Below are positions 15,595 to 24,207 of a DNA stretch of 64,000 nucleotides, in pieces (position 1 is the first letter of the stretch; every line of letters begins with the position of its first letter). Below the pieces are notes generated by a model. It was not told where the DNA came from. It saw nothing but the letters and a program-made list of their open reading frames with translations, and did no database searches. The translations under genes were made by a program, and so were the position numbers. The DNA comes from Phycisphaerae bacterium (GTDB taxonomy: Bacteria; Planctomycetota; Phycisphaerae; Tepidisphaerales; Tepidisphaeraceae), in assembly GCA_030448225.1 (NCBI GenBank), contig JAUJNJ010000002.1, positions 1 to 64,000 on the forward strand. Direction: 5' to 3'.

Positions 15595-17010
15595 TTGGCG
15601 ACCTTATCGAAGCTCCGCAAGCGACGATTCCAGCGCGCGGGGTACGGAGCGTCCCGGTGGGGCGCGGTGCTGGCCGTCGCAGTGGTTGCGGCGCTGCTGT
15701 CGATCGCCGCACCGGCGTCGGCGGGGACGATCGGCGTCCTCGCGGCCGGGCCCGCCGTGCTCGCCGAAAGCGGATTTTCCCACTGGTGGCTCACGCCGAA
15801 CTACTCGACGCACGGCGACTCGATCGATCGCCTCTTTTACTTCATCTTCTGGATCACGATGGCGGTCTTCGTCGCCGTCGAGGTGACGATCGTTGTCTTC
15901 GCGATCAAGTACCGCTTCCGCGCCGACCGGGCCAAGGCGATCTTCACGCACGGCAATACCCGCCTCGAGATGGCCTGGACGCTCGCGCCCGCCGTCGTGC
16001 TGCTCGTGATCGCGCTGTGGACGAAGCGGGCGTGGGACGACTTCCGCTTCGCCGCCTGGGCGGACGACCCGACGCGCGAGCAACTGCTGGTGATCGGCGA
16101 GCAGTTCAAGTGGAACGTGATCTACCCCGGCCAGGACCGCGAGCTCGGCCGCTACCTCTCCTACCCGAAGCCGACCGACCCGAAGTACCGCGGCCAGAAC
16201 CTCGCCGCGGCGATGAAGGCGATCAACAACGACATCACGGCTAACCCGCTCGGGCAGGACGTTCACCCGGACAAGTCCGTCCCCGACGCCGGGCGCGACG
16301 ACGACACGACGAAGGTGCCGGGCCGGCCGGTGATCGTGCCGGTCGAGACGAAGCTCGACCTCCACCTCACGTCGAAGGACGTGATCCACGACTTCTTCCT
16401 GCCGAACTTCCGCGTGAAGCTCGACGCCGTCCCCGGCATGCGCGGGCACGTGTTCTTCGAGTCGAAGCGCGAGGGGCAGAGCACCGAGCCGATCGAACTG
16501 GCGAAGGTGCCAAGCGACAAGGCGATCTGGCTCGACCTCGACACGCCGGGCGTCGCCGTCGGCGGCAACCCCAAGCGGTTCCAGATCTACGACCCGACCG
16601 ACAAATCCCGCGGCGCCCGGCGCCGCGTCTGGCTCCAGAGCCAGGAGAGCCTCAGCGAGGGCGCCCGCAAGCGCCTGCTCCGCAAGCGCGTGACCGCCGC
16701 CCAGATGGACCAGGACGCGAAGCTGCTCGCCGACGAGATCGAACTCTTCCGTGCCGACCTCGCGAAGCTCGGCATCACGAGACTGTCGGTGATCACCAAG
16801 CCGCACGAGATCGTCTGCGAGGAGTTGTGCGGCCTGGGCCACTACACGATGCGCGGCGACCTGCTCGTCGTGTCGAAGCAGGAGTACCAGAACTTCATCA
16901 ACCGCGAGAACCCGGCCGCCACCCCCGCGCCGGCCCCGGCCACGCAGCCGGTGGCATCGGCCGCGCCGGCGGGCGCGGGCGCCACCGGGGCCGTGACACC
17001 GGCGAAATGA
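15595..17010 (+). CDS. coxB: Cytochrome c oxidase subunit II with a large insertion
   Basis: Carries the CuA centre that accepts electrons from the soluble donor. TTG start at 15595 with aaggag upstream. After a signal-like first helix, the two membrane helices and the WNVIYPGQ region are normal. The first CuA ligand histidine is in DVIHDFFLPNF (residue 265) and the remaining ligands in CEELCGLGHYTM (from residue 408). These are 143 residues apart, whereas in standard subunit II the gap is about 35, so roughly 108 charged residues are inserted. A second smaller insertion lies before DVIHDFF. No fused cytochrome c domain; the C-terminus is an Ala/Pro tail. Total 471 residues, long for the family. 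Confidence 0.95.
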   Translation: MATLSKLRKRRFQRAGYGASRWGAVLAVAVVAALLSIAAPASAGTIGVLAAGPAVLAESGFSHWWLTPNYSTHGDSIDRLFYFIFWITMAVFVAVEVTIVVFAIKYRFRADRAKAIFTHGNTRLEMAWTLAPAVVLLVIALWTKRAWDDFRFAAWADDPTREQLLVIGEQFKWNVIYPGQDRELGRYLSYPKPTDPKYRGQNLAAAMKAINNDITANPLGQDVHPDKSVPDAGRDDDTTKVPGRPVIVPVETKLDLHLTSKDVIHDFFLPNFRVKLDAVPGMRGHVFFESKREGQSTEPIELAKVPSDKAIWLDLDTPGVAVGGNPKRFQIYDPTDKSRGARRRVWLQSQESLSEGARKRLLRKRVTAAQMDQDAKLLADEIELFRADLAKLGITRLSVITKPHEIVCEELCGLGHYTMRGDLLVVSKQEYQNFINRENPAATPAPAPATQPVASAAPAGAGATGAVTPAK

Positions 17011-17070
17011 ACGGCGGCCACGGCGGCAGCGGGCGCAATCGCATTCAAGTACGATTTTCGAGCTTTATCT

Positions 17071-19142
17071 ATGACCGCGATTCCCCACCCCAGCCACGGC
17101 GGCGTCGCCACCCACGACGCGCACGGCGACGAGCACGCGCGCCACGACGTCGGCTTCGTCAAGAAGTACATCTTCTCGACCGACCACAAGGTGATCGGCA
17201 TCCAGTTCCTGCTGATGGGCCTGATGTTCATGGTGATCGGCGGGCTCGAGGCGATGCTCGTCCGCTGGCAGCTCGGCTGGCCCGGCAAGGCCGTGCCGAT
17301 CCTCGGCGAGTACATGGGCTGGACCGGCGGCGCGATGACGCCCGAGTTCTACAATGCCGCGTTTACGATGCACGCGTCGATCATGATCTTCCTCGTGATC
17401 ATCCCGCTGCTCGTCGGGACGTTCGGGAACTACCTCATCCCGCTGAAGATCGGCGCCGCCGACATGGCGTTCCCGTTCATGAATGGGCTGGCGTTCTGGA
17501 TGGCGGTGCCCGCGGGCACGATCCTCAGCGCCAGCTTCTTCCTGCAGGGCGGCCCGCCCGGCGCGGGGTGGACGAGCTACCCGCCGCTCAGCAGCCTGTG
17601 GCTCAACGGCGGCACGCTCGGGTACGTCGCGCCCGCCGGCGCGTGGGAATCGTTCGTGATGTTCCTCCGCGTCCACGACGCCGACGCCGGCACGATGTCG
17701 ACGTGGACGGCGATCCCGCTGCTGCTGAACTTCGCCGCGTTCTTCGGCTGCTTCCTGTTCATCGCCTCATACACCGTCCGCCTCGGCCACCGCGCGGTCA
17801 ACATCCCCGTCGCCGTCGCCCTGTCGGCCGTCACCGCCTACTTCGCGCTGCGGTTCGCGCAGCGGGTGGCATTCGACGGGCAGGCGGCGTGGTTCTTCGC
17901 CCTGTTCGTCCTGGGGTTCTCGAGCATCCTCGGCGCGGTGAACTACCTGACGACGATCATCAAGCTCCGCTGCCCCGGCATGACGATGTTCCGCCTGCCG
18001 CTGTCGATCTGGTCGCTGTTCATCACGTCGATCCTCGTCCTGCTCGCCACGCCCGTGCTGGCGAGCGTGCTGTTCATGAACCTGCTGGACCACCACCGGT
18101 TCACGACGTTCTTCATCCCGGTCGACTGGGTCGTCTCCAACGGCGCGACGAACACGGCCGGCGGCGGTTTCCCGCTGCTGCACCAGCACCTGTTCTGGTT
18201 CTACAGCCACCCGGCCGTCTACATCATGATCCTGCCGGCGATGGGCATGGTCAGCGACATCATGCCCGCGTTCTGCCGCAAGCCGATCTTCGGCTACCGG
18301 CCGATGGTCTACGCGCTGGCCGGCATCGCGTTCCTCGGGTTCATCGTCTGGGCGCACCACATGTTCCAGAGCGGCATGAACCCGACGCTCGGCACCACGT
18401 TCGCGATCAGCACGATGTTCATCGCCGTCCCCAGCGCGATCAAAACCTTCAACTGGCTCGGCACGATGTGGGGCGGCAACATCCGCTTTACGGCGGCGAT
18501 GCTCAACGCCGTGGGTTCGTCGCGCTGTTCGTGATCGGCGGGCTGTCCGGCATCTTCATGGCGAGCACGGCCGTCGACATCCAGATCCACGACACGTACT
18601 TCATCGTCGCCCACATCCACTACGTGCTGTTCGGCGGCAGCGTGTTCGGCATCTTCGCGGCCCTGTATTACTGGTACCCGAAGATGTTCGGCCGGATGAT
18701 GAACGACCGCCTGGGGCAGGTCCACTTCTGGCTGTCGTTCGTCTTCTTCAACCTGACGTTCTTCCCGATGCACATCCTGGGCATCAGCGGCTTCCCCCGC
18801 CGGGTGGCGAGCTATATGGAGTACACGACGTACGGCGAGCGCTTCCAGCCGATGAACGAGTTCATCACGATCAGCGCGTTCTGCCTCGGGCTGTCGCAGA
18901 TCCCGTTCGTGATCAACTTCCTCGGCAGCTGGATCTGGGGCGCCAAGGCCCCGCGCAACCCGTGGAACGCCACCACGCTGGAGTGGGAGACCGCCAGCCC
19001 CCCGCCGCACGGCAACTTCGAGAAGGTCCCGGTCGTCCACCACGGCCCCTACGAGTACAGCACGCCGCTGGTGGAGGAAGACTGGCTCGCCCAGACGCGC
19101 TGGGTCGACGGCGCGGACCAACTCGCGGCAGTGAAGCATTAG
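17071..19142 (+). CDS. coxA: Cytochrome c oxidase subunit I (A2-type), one frameshift
   Basis: Catalytic subunit with haem a and the haem a3-CuB centre. It starts MTAIPHPSHGGVATHDAHGD and has the full set of helices. The key motif FWFYSHPAVYIMILPAMG has YS in place of the glutamate of HPEVY, the hallmark of the A2 subfamily. CuB histidine pair VWAHHMF and the late haem ligand region IVAHIHYVLFGG are present. One base is missing near 18517 (reading NAV then GFVALFVIGG), so the frame changes from the one starting at 17071 to the one ending at 19142. The joined length is about 690 residues. Its 60-base gap to coxB indicates co-transcription. Confidence 0.96.
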
Positions 19143-19151
19143 AAACCGATT

Positions 19152-19272
19152 CCACCACGGAGAACCCGGAGAAGAAGAGAAGAAGAAGAAGAAGTACAAC
19201 AACGGGTGCAGAGGATTGAAAAGCAGCTTTCAATTCTTCCTCCTCCGTGCTCTCCGTGATCTGCGTGGTGAA
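19152..19272. repeat. ccacggag-family inverted repeat with inner hairpin
   Basis: ccaccacggagaacccggag (19152-19171) and the right arm 19238-19272 (tcctccgtgctctccgtgat then ctgcgtggtg) are reverse complements; an inner ttgaaaagcagctttcaa forms its own hairpin near 19217-19234. It lies between coxA and ctaA and may act as a processing or termination element. Confidence 0.75.
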
Positions 19273-19284
19273 TAAACTTCAGCG

Positions 19285-20556
19285 GTGAACGACCCGAGAA
19301 TGACCGACGAGCGTTACAACCCCGGCCTCCACCGCATCGCCGTGCTGACGGTGGGCGCGACGCTGCCGCTGATCGCGCTCGGCGGTCTCGTGACGAGCCA
19401 CGGGGCGGGCATGAGCGTACCCGACTGGCCGAACACGTACGGCTACAACATGTTCCTGTTCCCGCCGCGCCTCTGGATCGGCGGCATCCTCTACGAGCAC
19501 ACGCACCGGTTGATGGGCACCGTCGTCGGCCTGCTGTCGATCGTCCTGACGATCGCCGCCTGGCTAAACGAGCCGCGGAAGTGGGTGCGCTGGCTGGCCA
19601 CGGGCGTGCTTGCCGCCGTCATCTTCCAGGGCGTGCTCGGCGGGTTGCGGGTGGTGCTCGTCGAACTCGACCTGGCGATCGTCCACGCCTGCTTCGCACA
19701 GGCGTTCTTCTGCCTCGCAACGCTGACGGCCGTCGTCACGTCGCGCTGGTGGATCAGCGCCCCCGACCGCTCGGCCGCGCCGGAAGCGGCACAGCACGGC
19801 CGGCGACTCGCGCGGATCGGCTGCGTCGCGGTGGTGGCCATCTACCTGCAACTCATCGTCGGCGCGATGATGCGGCACAACGACGCCGGCCTGGCGATCC
19901 CGGACGTGCCCCTGGCGTACGGACACGTGCTGCCGCCGGTGTCGGAGGCGGGCGTGAAGTGGGCGAACCAGACGCGAGTCTACGACCTGCACCTGGCGGA
20001 GGTCTCCCTCTGGCAGATCTGGCTCCACTTCGGCCACCGCGTCGGCGCGATCCTCGTGACGATGCTGCTCATCGGCCTTATCGCCGCGACGCTCCGCCGC
20101 GAGCGCGGCTCGGTCGGCTGGGGCCGGATCATCGCTTCGATGGGCGCCGGCTTCGTCTTCCTGTCGGCGCTCGGGATGGCCCACGCGGTCGGCTCGACGC
20201 GGGGCGTGGCGCCCGGGGCCGCGGTGTTTTCGGTCGCGGTGATTGCGGGATTTACGGCGCTGACGCTGTTCCGCCGGATGGGAGACCGCCGGCCGCTGAT
20301 CGCCCCGGCGAGCATGCTCGGGGCGCTGCTGGCGGTGCAGGTGACGCTCGGCGTGCTGACGGTGGTCCTGCGCAAGCCGGCCGACGTCGCCAGCGCCCAC
20401 GTCGCGGTCGGGGCGGTGCTGTTGGCGACGACGTTCATGCTGGCGGCCCGGACGATGCGGCTATACTCCGCCACGTTCCGCCGGCGGCGCGCGACCGATT
20501 TGGGTCCGGTGCGGGAGGATTCCGCCGGCGCCGGTGTCCGCGTCGCGACCGCGTGA
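19285..20556 (+). CDS. ctaA: Haem A synthase (CtaA/Cox15 family)
   Basis: Oxidises the C8 methyl of haem O to make haem A for the oxidase. A 423-residue eight-helix membrane protein. Characteristic elements are GGLVTSHGAGMSVPDWPNTY, the haem-ligand EHTHRLMGT, IVHACFAQAFFC, GAMMRHNDAGLAIPDVPLAY and FGHRVGAILV. GTG at 19285 gives MNDPRMTDERY; an ATG at 19300 is equally plausible. It is followed 20 bases later by ctaB, the preceding step of the same pathway. Intact. Confidence 0.95.
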   Translation: MNDPRMTDERYNPGLHRIAVLTVGATLPLIALGGLVTSHGAGMSVPDWPNTYGYNMFLFPPRLWIGGILYEHTHRLMGTVVGLLSIVLTIAAWLNEPRKWVRWLATGVLAAVIFQGVLGGLRVVLVELDLAIVHACFAQAFFCLATLTAVVTSRWWISAPDRSAAPEAAQHGRRLARIGCVAVVAIYLQLIVGAMMRHNDAGLAIPDVPLAYGHVLPPVSEAGVKWANQTRVYDLHLAEVSLWQIWLHFGHRVGAILVTMLLIGLIAATLRRERGSVGWGRIIASMGAGFVFLSALGMAHAVGSTRGVAPGAAVFSVAVIAGFTALTLFRRMGDRRPLIAPASMLGALLAVQVTLGVLTVVLRKPADVASAHVAVGAVLLATTFMLAARTMRLYSATFRRRRATDLGPVREDSAGAGVRVATA

Positions 20557-20576
20557 CGTTATAAGAACGAATCATC

Positions 20577-21554
20577 ATGAAGACTGCTTCTGCTGCCGAC
20601 ATCATGGACCTGCCCGCCGCCGACCGCGCCGCGGCCGACGCGGCGCTGCTGCCGTCGTCTGCGGCGGCCGGGACGGACGGGCGTTCGCGCGCCGGCGAGT
20701 TCTACGAGCTCACCAAGCCGCGGATGAACTTCCTCGTCGTCGTCACAACGATGGTCGGCTACTACATGGCCGCCCGCGGGCTGACCGACGATTGGGTGCG
20801 CCTGATCCACACGCTGCTCGGCACCGCCCTCACCGCCGCCGGCGCCAGCGTGCTGAACCAGTACGTCGAGCGCGACCTCGACGCGCTCATGCCCCGCACC
20901 GCCAACCGCCCCCTGCCGGCCGGCCGCGTCACCGCGTTGGAGGCGCTGGCGTTCGGCGTGCTGCTGTCGGTCTGCGGCACGGTCTACCTCGCGCTGCTGG
21001 TGAACGGCCTCACCGCCGCGCTCGGCGCGATCACGCTCGCGTCGTACGTGTTCCTCTACACGCCGATGAAGCGGTGGACGTCGCTCTGCACGGTCGTCGG
21101 CGCCGTCCCCGGCGCGATCCCGCCGATGATGGGCTGGACGGCCGTCACCGACGACCTAGGCCCGCAGGCGTGGGCGCTCTTCGCGATATTGTTCTTCTGG
21201 CAGATGCCGCACTTCCTGGCGATCGCCATCCTGTTCCGCGACGACTACGCCGCCGGCGGCTTCAAGATGCTGCCGGTGGTCGACCCGGGCCTCGCCAGCA
21301 CGAGCCGGCAGATCGTGCTCTACGCCGCGGCGCTGATCCCGGTCACGCTCTTCCCCACGATCATCGGCATGGCCGGCGTCTTCTACTTCCTGTCGGCGAC
21401 GGTGATGGGCCTGGCGTTCCTCGGGTTCGGCGCGCAGTGCGCAATCACGAAGTCGCGGCCCGACGCGCGCAAGCTGTTCTTCGCCTCGATCATCTACCTC
21501 CCCCTGCTGCTGGCCGCGATGATGCTCGACAAGCAGACCTGGAGCCCGCTGTGA
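20577..21554 (+). CDS. ctaB: Protohaem IX farnesyltransferase (CtaB/Cox10)
   Basis: Attaches farnesyl to haem B to make haem O. A 325-residue UbiA-superfamily membrane prenyltransferase. Motifs are LTKPRMNFLVVVTTMVGYYM at the start, the Asp-rich NQYVERDLDALMPRTANRP that binds the prenyl diphosphate through magnesium, and YTPMKRWTSLCTVVGAVPGA. The stop overlaps the GTG start of the next gene by four bases (gtga), so translation is coupled. Intact. Confidence 0.96.
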   Translation: MKTASAADIMDLPAADRAAADAALLPSSAAAGTDGRSRAGEFYELTKPRMNFLVVVTTMVGYYMAARGLTDDWVRLIHTLLGTALTAAGASVLNQYVERDLDALMPRTANRPLPAGRVTALEALAFGVLLSVCGTVYLALLVNGLTAALGAITLASYVFLYTPMKRWTSLCTVVGAVPGAIPPMMGWTAVTDDLGPQAWALFAILFFWQMPHFLAIAILFRDDYAAGGFKMLPVVDPGLASTSRQIVLYAAALIPVTLFPTIIGMAGVFYFLSATVMGLAFLGFGAQCAITKSRPDARKLFFASIIYLPLLLAAMMLDKQTWSPL

Positions 21555-22309
21555 GGCCGGCCCGATCGCTCGCGTGGCTCGTCATCGCCGTCCCACTGCT
21601 GCTGCTGAACGCGGCCGGCTGTGACGACGACGACGCCGGCGCCGCCGCGGTGCCGGCTCCCGCGCTCGCACCCGCCGTCCTCGGCAACGCCACCGTGCGC
21701 GGCGTCGTCACGTTCAACGGCGAGCCGCCGGCGGCCGAACAGGTCGAGGCGGGAACTTGCCACACGGGCGGCACGTCGATCGAGGTCGCCCCGGTGCGCG
21801 TCGGCGACGGCGGCCGCCTGCGGGACGTCGTGGTCTTCCTGAAGGGCGCGCCCGCCGCCGCCCCCGTGGCCGCTGATCCGGTGCTGCTCGACCAGGTGAA
21901 CTGCGAGTACGTGCCCCACGTCGTCGCGCTGCGGGTCGGGCAGACGTTGCGGGTGAAGAGCAGCGACGCGACGCTGCACAACGTCCACGGCCTGCCGGCC
22001 GACAACGCGTCGTTCAACTTCGGGATGACCGCCGCCGGCGAGACGAAGGACCTCACGTTCCGGGCGGCCGAATCGTTCAAGGTGAAGTGCGACGTGCACC
22101 CGTGGATGAGCGCGTCGGTGAACGTGTTCGACCACCCGTTCTTCACGGTCGCCGGCCCCGACGGCGCGTACGAATTGAAGACCCTCCCGGCAGGCGAGCA
22201 CACGCTCGTCTTCCGGCACGATTTTTTGGGCGACGTCGAGGTGAGGGTGAACGCCGAGGACGGCAAAGCGGTCGTCGCCGACGCAACGTTCGGGCGGCCG
22301 GGCAAGTAG
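21551..22309 (+). CDS. Cupredoxin-like lipoprotein, second paralog
   Basis: Starts at a GTG overlapping the ctaB stop: VRPARSLAWLVIAVPLLLLN, then a lipobox-like AAGCDDDD, so it should be membrane-anchored. The mature part matches the protein at 14426: RGVVTFNGEPP, a histidine in TLHNVHGLPADNASFNFG, and the copper-type FKVKCDVHPWMSASVNVF, followed by a beta domain (AYELKTLPAGEHTLVFRHDF). 252 residues, intact. Its position between ctaB and coxC, translationally coupled to ctaB, suggests it serves the oxidase, either donating electrons or chaperoning copper. No SCO or cytochrome c gene is in the cluster, which makes that role more interesting. Confidence 0.82.
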   Translation: MRPARSLAWLVIAVPLLLLNAAGCDDDDAGAAAVPAPALAPAVLGNATVRGVVTFNGEPPAAEQVEAGTCHTGGTSIEVAPVRVGDGGRLRDVVVFLKGAPAAAPVAADPVLLDQVNCEYVPHVVALRVGQTLRVKSSDATLHNVHGLPADNASFNFGMTAAGETKDLTFRAAESFKVKCDVHPWMSASVNVFDHPFFTVAGPDGAYELKTLPAGEHTLVFRHDFLGDVEVRVNAEDGKAVVADATFGRPGK

Positions 22310-22434
22310 CGGACGAGGGGAACGCCGTGGTCCGCATTTAGCCGGCGGGCTCGCCCGCCGCGTTGGCTCGGCGATTGACGGCGTGCGGGTCGCTTACGCG
22401 GACCCCACAACAGAGAGCGAAGGAGCATCCCAAC

Positions 22435-23271
22435 GTGTCGACGATCGCAGACCACGGCTACGTCCCCGAGGAGCACGCGCCGGACCCGGTGATGAGCCAC
22501 GGCGATCCGACCGCGCCGGGCAAGATCGGGATCTGGCTGTTCCTCGCCAGCGAGATCATGTTCTTCATCGGGATCCTCGGCAGCTACATCGTGCTGCGGT
22601 CCGGGTCGCCCCAGGTGTTCGAGGCACACGCTGCGTCGCTGAGCAAGCCGCTGGCGGCGCTCAACACGCTCGTGCTGATCTTCAGCAGTCTCACGATGGC
22701 GCTCGCGGTCGACGCGTCACAGCGGGGCGACCGCAGGCGGACGAGCGCCTTCCTCGCCGTCACGCTGGCGTGCGCGTTCGGCTTCCTCGTCATCAAGAGC
22801 ATCGAGTACCGGAGCAAGCTTCACCACAGCACGGTCGTGGCCGTCGAGACCACCGGCGCGAAGGCCGCGTACGTCTACGACGGGCACTGGCACGAGCACG
22901 ACGGGAAGCGGGAGTTCGTCGGCTATCGGATGCCGGCGCCGGCCAAGGGGTTCGACCTCCACCGCGTCAGCGAGGCGCAGGTCCGGCGGGCGTCGGGCAC
23001 GAGCGAACCGGAGACGTTCGACCTGTCGGCCGCGACGATCAACTCCGAGGAGAACTACGGCCCCTGGCGGAACATCTTCTACTCCTGCTACTTCGCCCTC
23101 ACCGGCGTCCACGGCCTGCACGTCGTCGGCGGCATCCTCGCCATCGCGATCCTGCTCGCCCAGTCGGCCCGCGGCAAAATCCTCCCCGCCCACACCGAGT
23201 ACACGGGCCTCTACTGGCACTTCGTCGACCTGGTGTGGATCTTCCTGTTCCCGCTGCTGTACCTGATCTGA
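22435..23271 (+). CDS. coxC: Cytochrome c oxidase subunit III
   Basis: A 278-residue membrane subunit stabilising the oxidase core. I chose the GTG at 22435 because gaaggag lies about ten bases upstream and the family pattern starts soon after. TM motifs include GKIGIWLFLASEIMFFIGIL with its conserved glutamate, and FYSCYFALTGVHGLHVVGGI and GLYWHFVDLVWIFLFPLLY near the C-terminus. A polar insertion of about 75-80 residues (from RSKLHHSTVV to INSEENYGPW) separates the middle helices, where most homologues have a short loop; coxB has an oversized insertion too. Confidence 0.95.
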   Translation: MSTIADHGYVPEEHAPDPVMSHGDPTAPGKIGIWLFLASEIMFFIGILGSYIVLRSGSPQVFEAHAASLSKPLAALNTLVLIFSSLTMALAVDASQRGDRRRTSAFLAVTLACAFGFLVIKSIEYRSKLHHSTVVAVETTGAKAAYVYDGHWHEHDGKREFVGYRMPAPAKGFDLHRVSEAQVRRASGTSEPETFDLSAATINSEENYGPWRNIFYSCYFALTGVHGLHVVGGILAIAILLAQSARGKILPAHTEYTGLYWHFVDLVWIFLFPLLYLI

Positions 23272-23306
23272 GGGCCCGTGGTGAGGACGTGCGGCAAACG
23301 TGAGGC

Positions 23307-23399
23307 GGTCAAGGGTCAAGTTTCAAGAGTCACCCAACCAAAGACTTGGCCCCCGTCTGATTCACTACCGCGGACCGCTGACTCTTGACCCTTGACTCT
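23307..23399. repeat. Inverted repeat of gtcaaggg/cccttgac units
   Basis: Left arm 23307-23332 (ggtcaagggtcaagtttcaa then gagtc) and right arm 23380-23399 (gactcttgacccttgactc) are reverse complements made of repeated gtcaagg-type units, enclosing about 45 bases. It lies between coxC and coxD, 15 bases before the coxD start. Confidence 0.8.
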
Positions 23400-23414
23400 C
23401 CGGGAGTGACACCG

Positions 23415-23807
23415 ATGAGCGAGACAACCGAGAACACGCCGCGGTTTGGCGGCAACGGGCATCCCGAGCCGCACGGGCAGACGGTGGCGATGCCGCACCA
23501 CCGGATCAACTACGTCGGGATCTTCGGCCTGCTCGTGGCGCTGACGGTCGTGACCGTCGCCGTCGCGTTCATCCACATCGAGAGCGAGCTCGTGAAGGTG
23601 CTCCTCGCGCTGCTGATCGCCTCGGTGAAGGGGGCGGCGGTCGCGGTGTTCTTCATGCACCTGAAGTTCGAGGGGAAGCTGATCTACCTGATCCTGTTCG
23701 TGCCGATCTTCCTGTGCATCGTGCTGGTCGCCGCCCTGATCCCGGATATCGTGCACGTCGACCTGTTCAACCGAATGGGCCCCTACCTGGGCCCGATGCA
23801 GAAGTAA
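23415..23807 (+). CDS. coxD: Cytochrome c oxidase subunit IV-like protein
   Basis: A 130-residue three-helix protein of the prokaryotic oxidase subunit IV (CyoD/CtaF-like) type. A polar histidine-rich N-terminus (MSETTENTPRFGGNGHPEPH) leads to helices around YVGIFGLLVALTVVTVAVAF, VLLALLIASVKGAAVAVFFM and LIYLILFVPIFLCIVLVAAL. The VKGAAVAVFFMHLKFE segment is the family's usual signature. ATG at 23415 fits the consensus length. It closes the oxidase cluster. Confidence 0.88.
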   Translation: MSETTENTPRFGGNGHPEPHGQTVAMPHHRINYVGIFGLLVALTVVTVAVAFIHIESELVKVLLALLIASVKGAAVAVFFMHLKFEGKLIYLILFVPIFLCIVLVAALIPDIVHVDLFNRMGPYLGPMQK

Positions 23808-24207
23808 CTGGCGCGGGCGACGCCCCTCACTGCATATTCGACGACGCCGCTTGCGGCTTAGCCGCCCTCCCGTAGTACAAGGGGTCGTCGGTTCCATCTC
23901 TTACAACTGTTCGAATCCCGACACCGGGCCAAACATCGAACCGCGGAGACGCGGAGTGCGTCGAAGACATCGGTCGCCAGCGTCGCGGGGCGCAGGTGGC
24001 CAGGACCATCTGATGTTCCTGCTCCGGCTCAGCGTTCTTCGCGACCGTCGCGGTTCCTCAGACAAGCGAGCGATGACCGCACTCCGCGGCGAAGTGCTGA
24101 CCGATTGCTCCGCGCCGAGCGTCGCCGCCGCGGTCGACCCTTCCAACCTTCAGCCGGGAACCCAAAATCTCCTCGCCACGGACGCGCCGATAACAGGTGA
24201 GTGACGA
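23808..24207. other. Intergenic gap with a hairpin and tRNA-like fragment
   Basis: About 400 bases after coxD. gccgcttgcggc at 23846-23857 is a compact hairpin and a plausible terminator region. Further on, gttcgaatcccgacaccggg with cca (around 23909-23932) looks like a tRNA T-arm and 3' end, but I cannot pair an acceptor stem or find a standard anticodon arm. No coding sequence supported. Confidence 0.45.
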
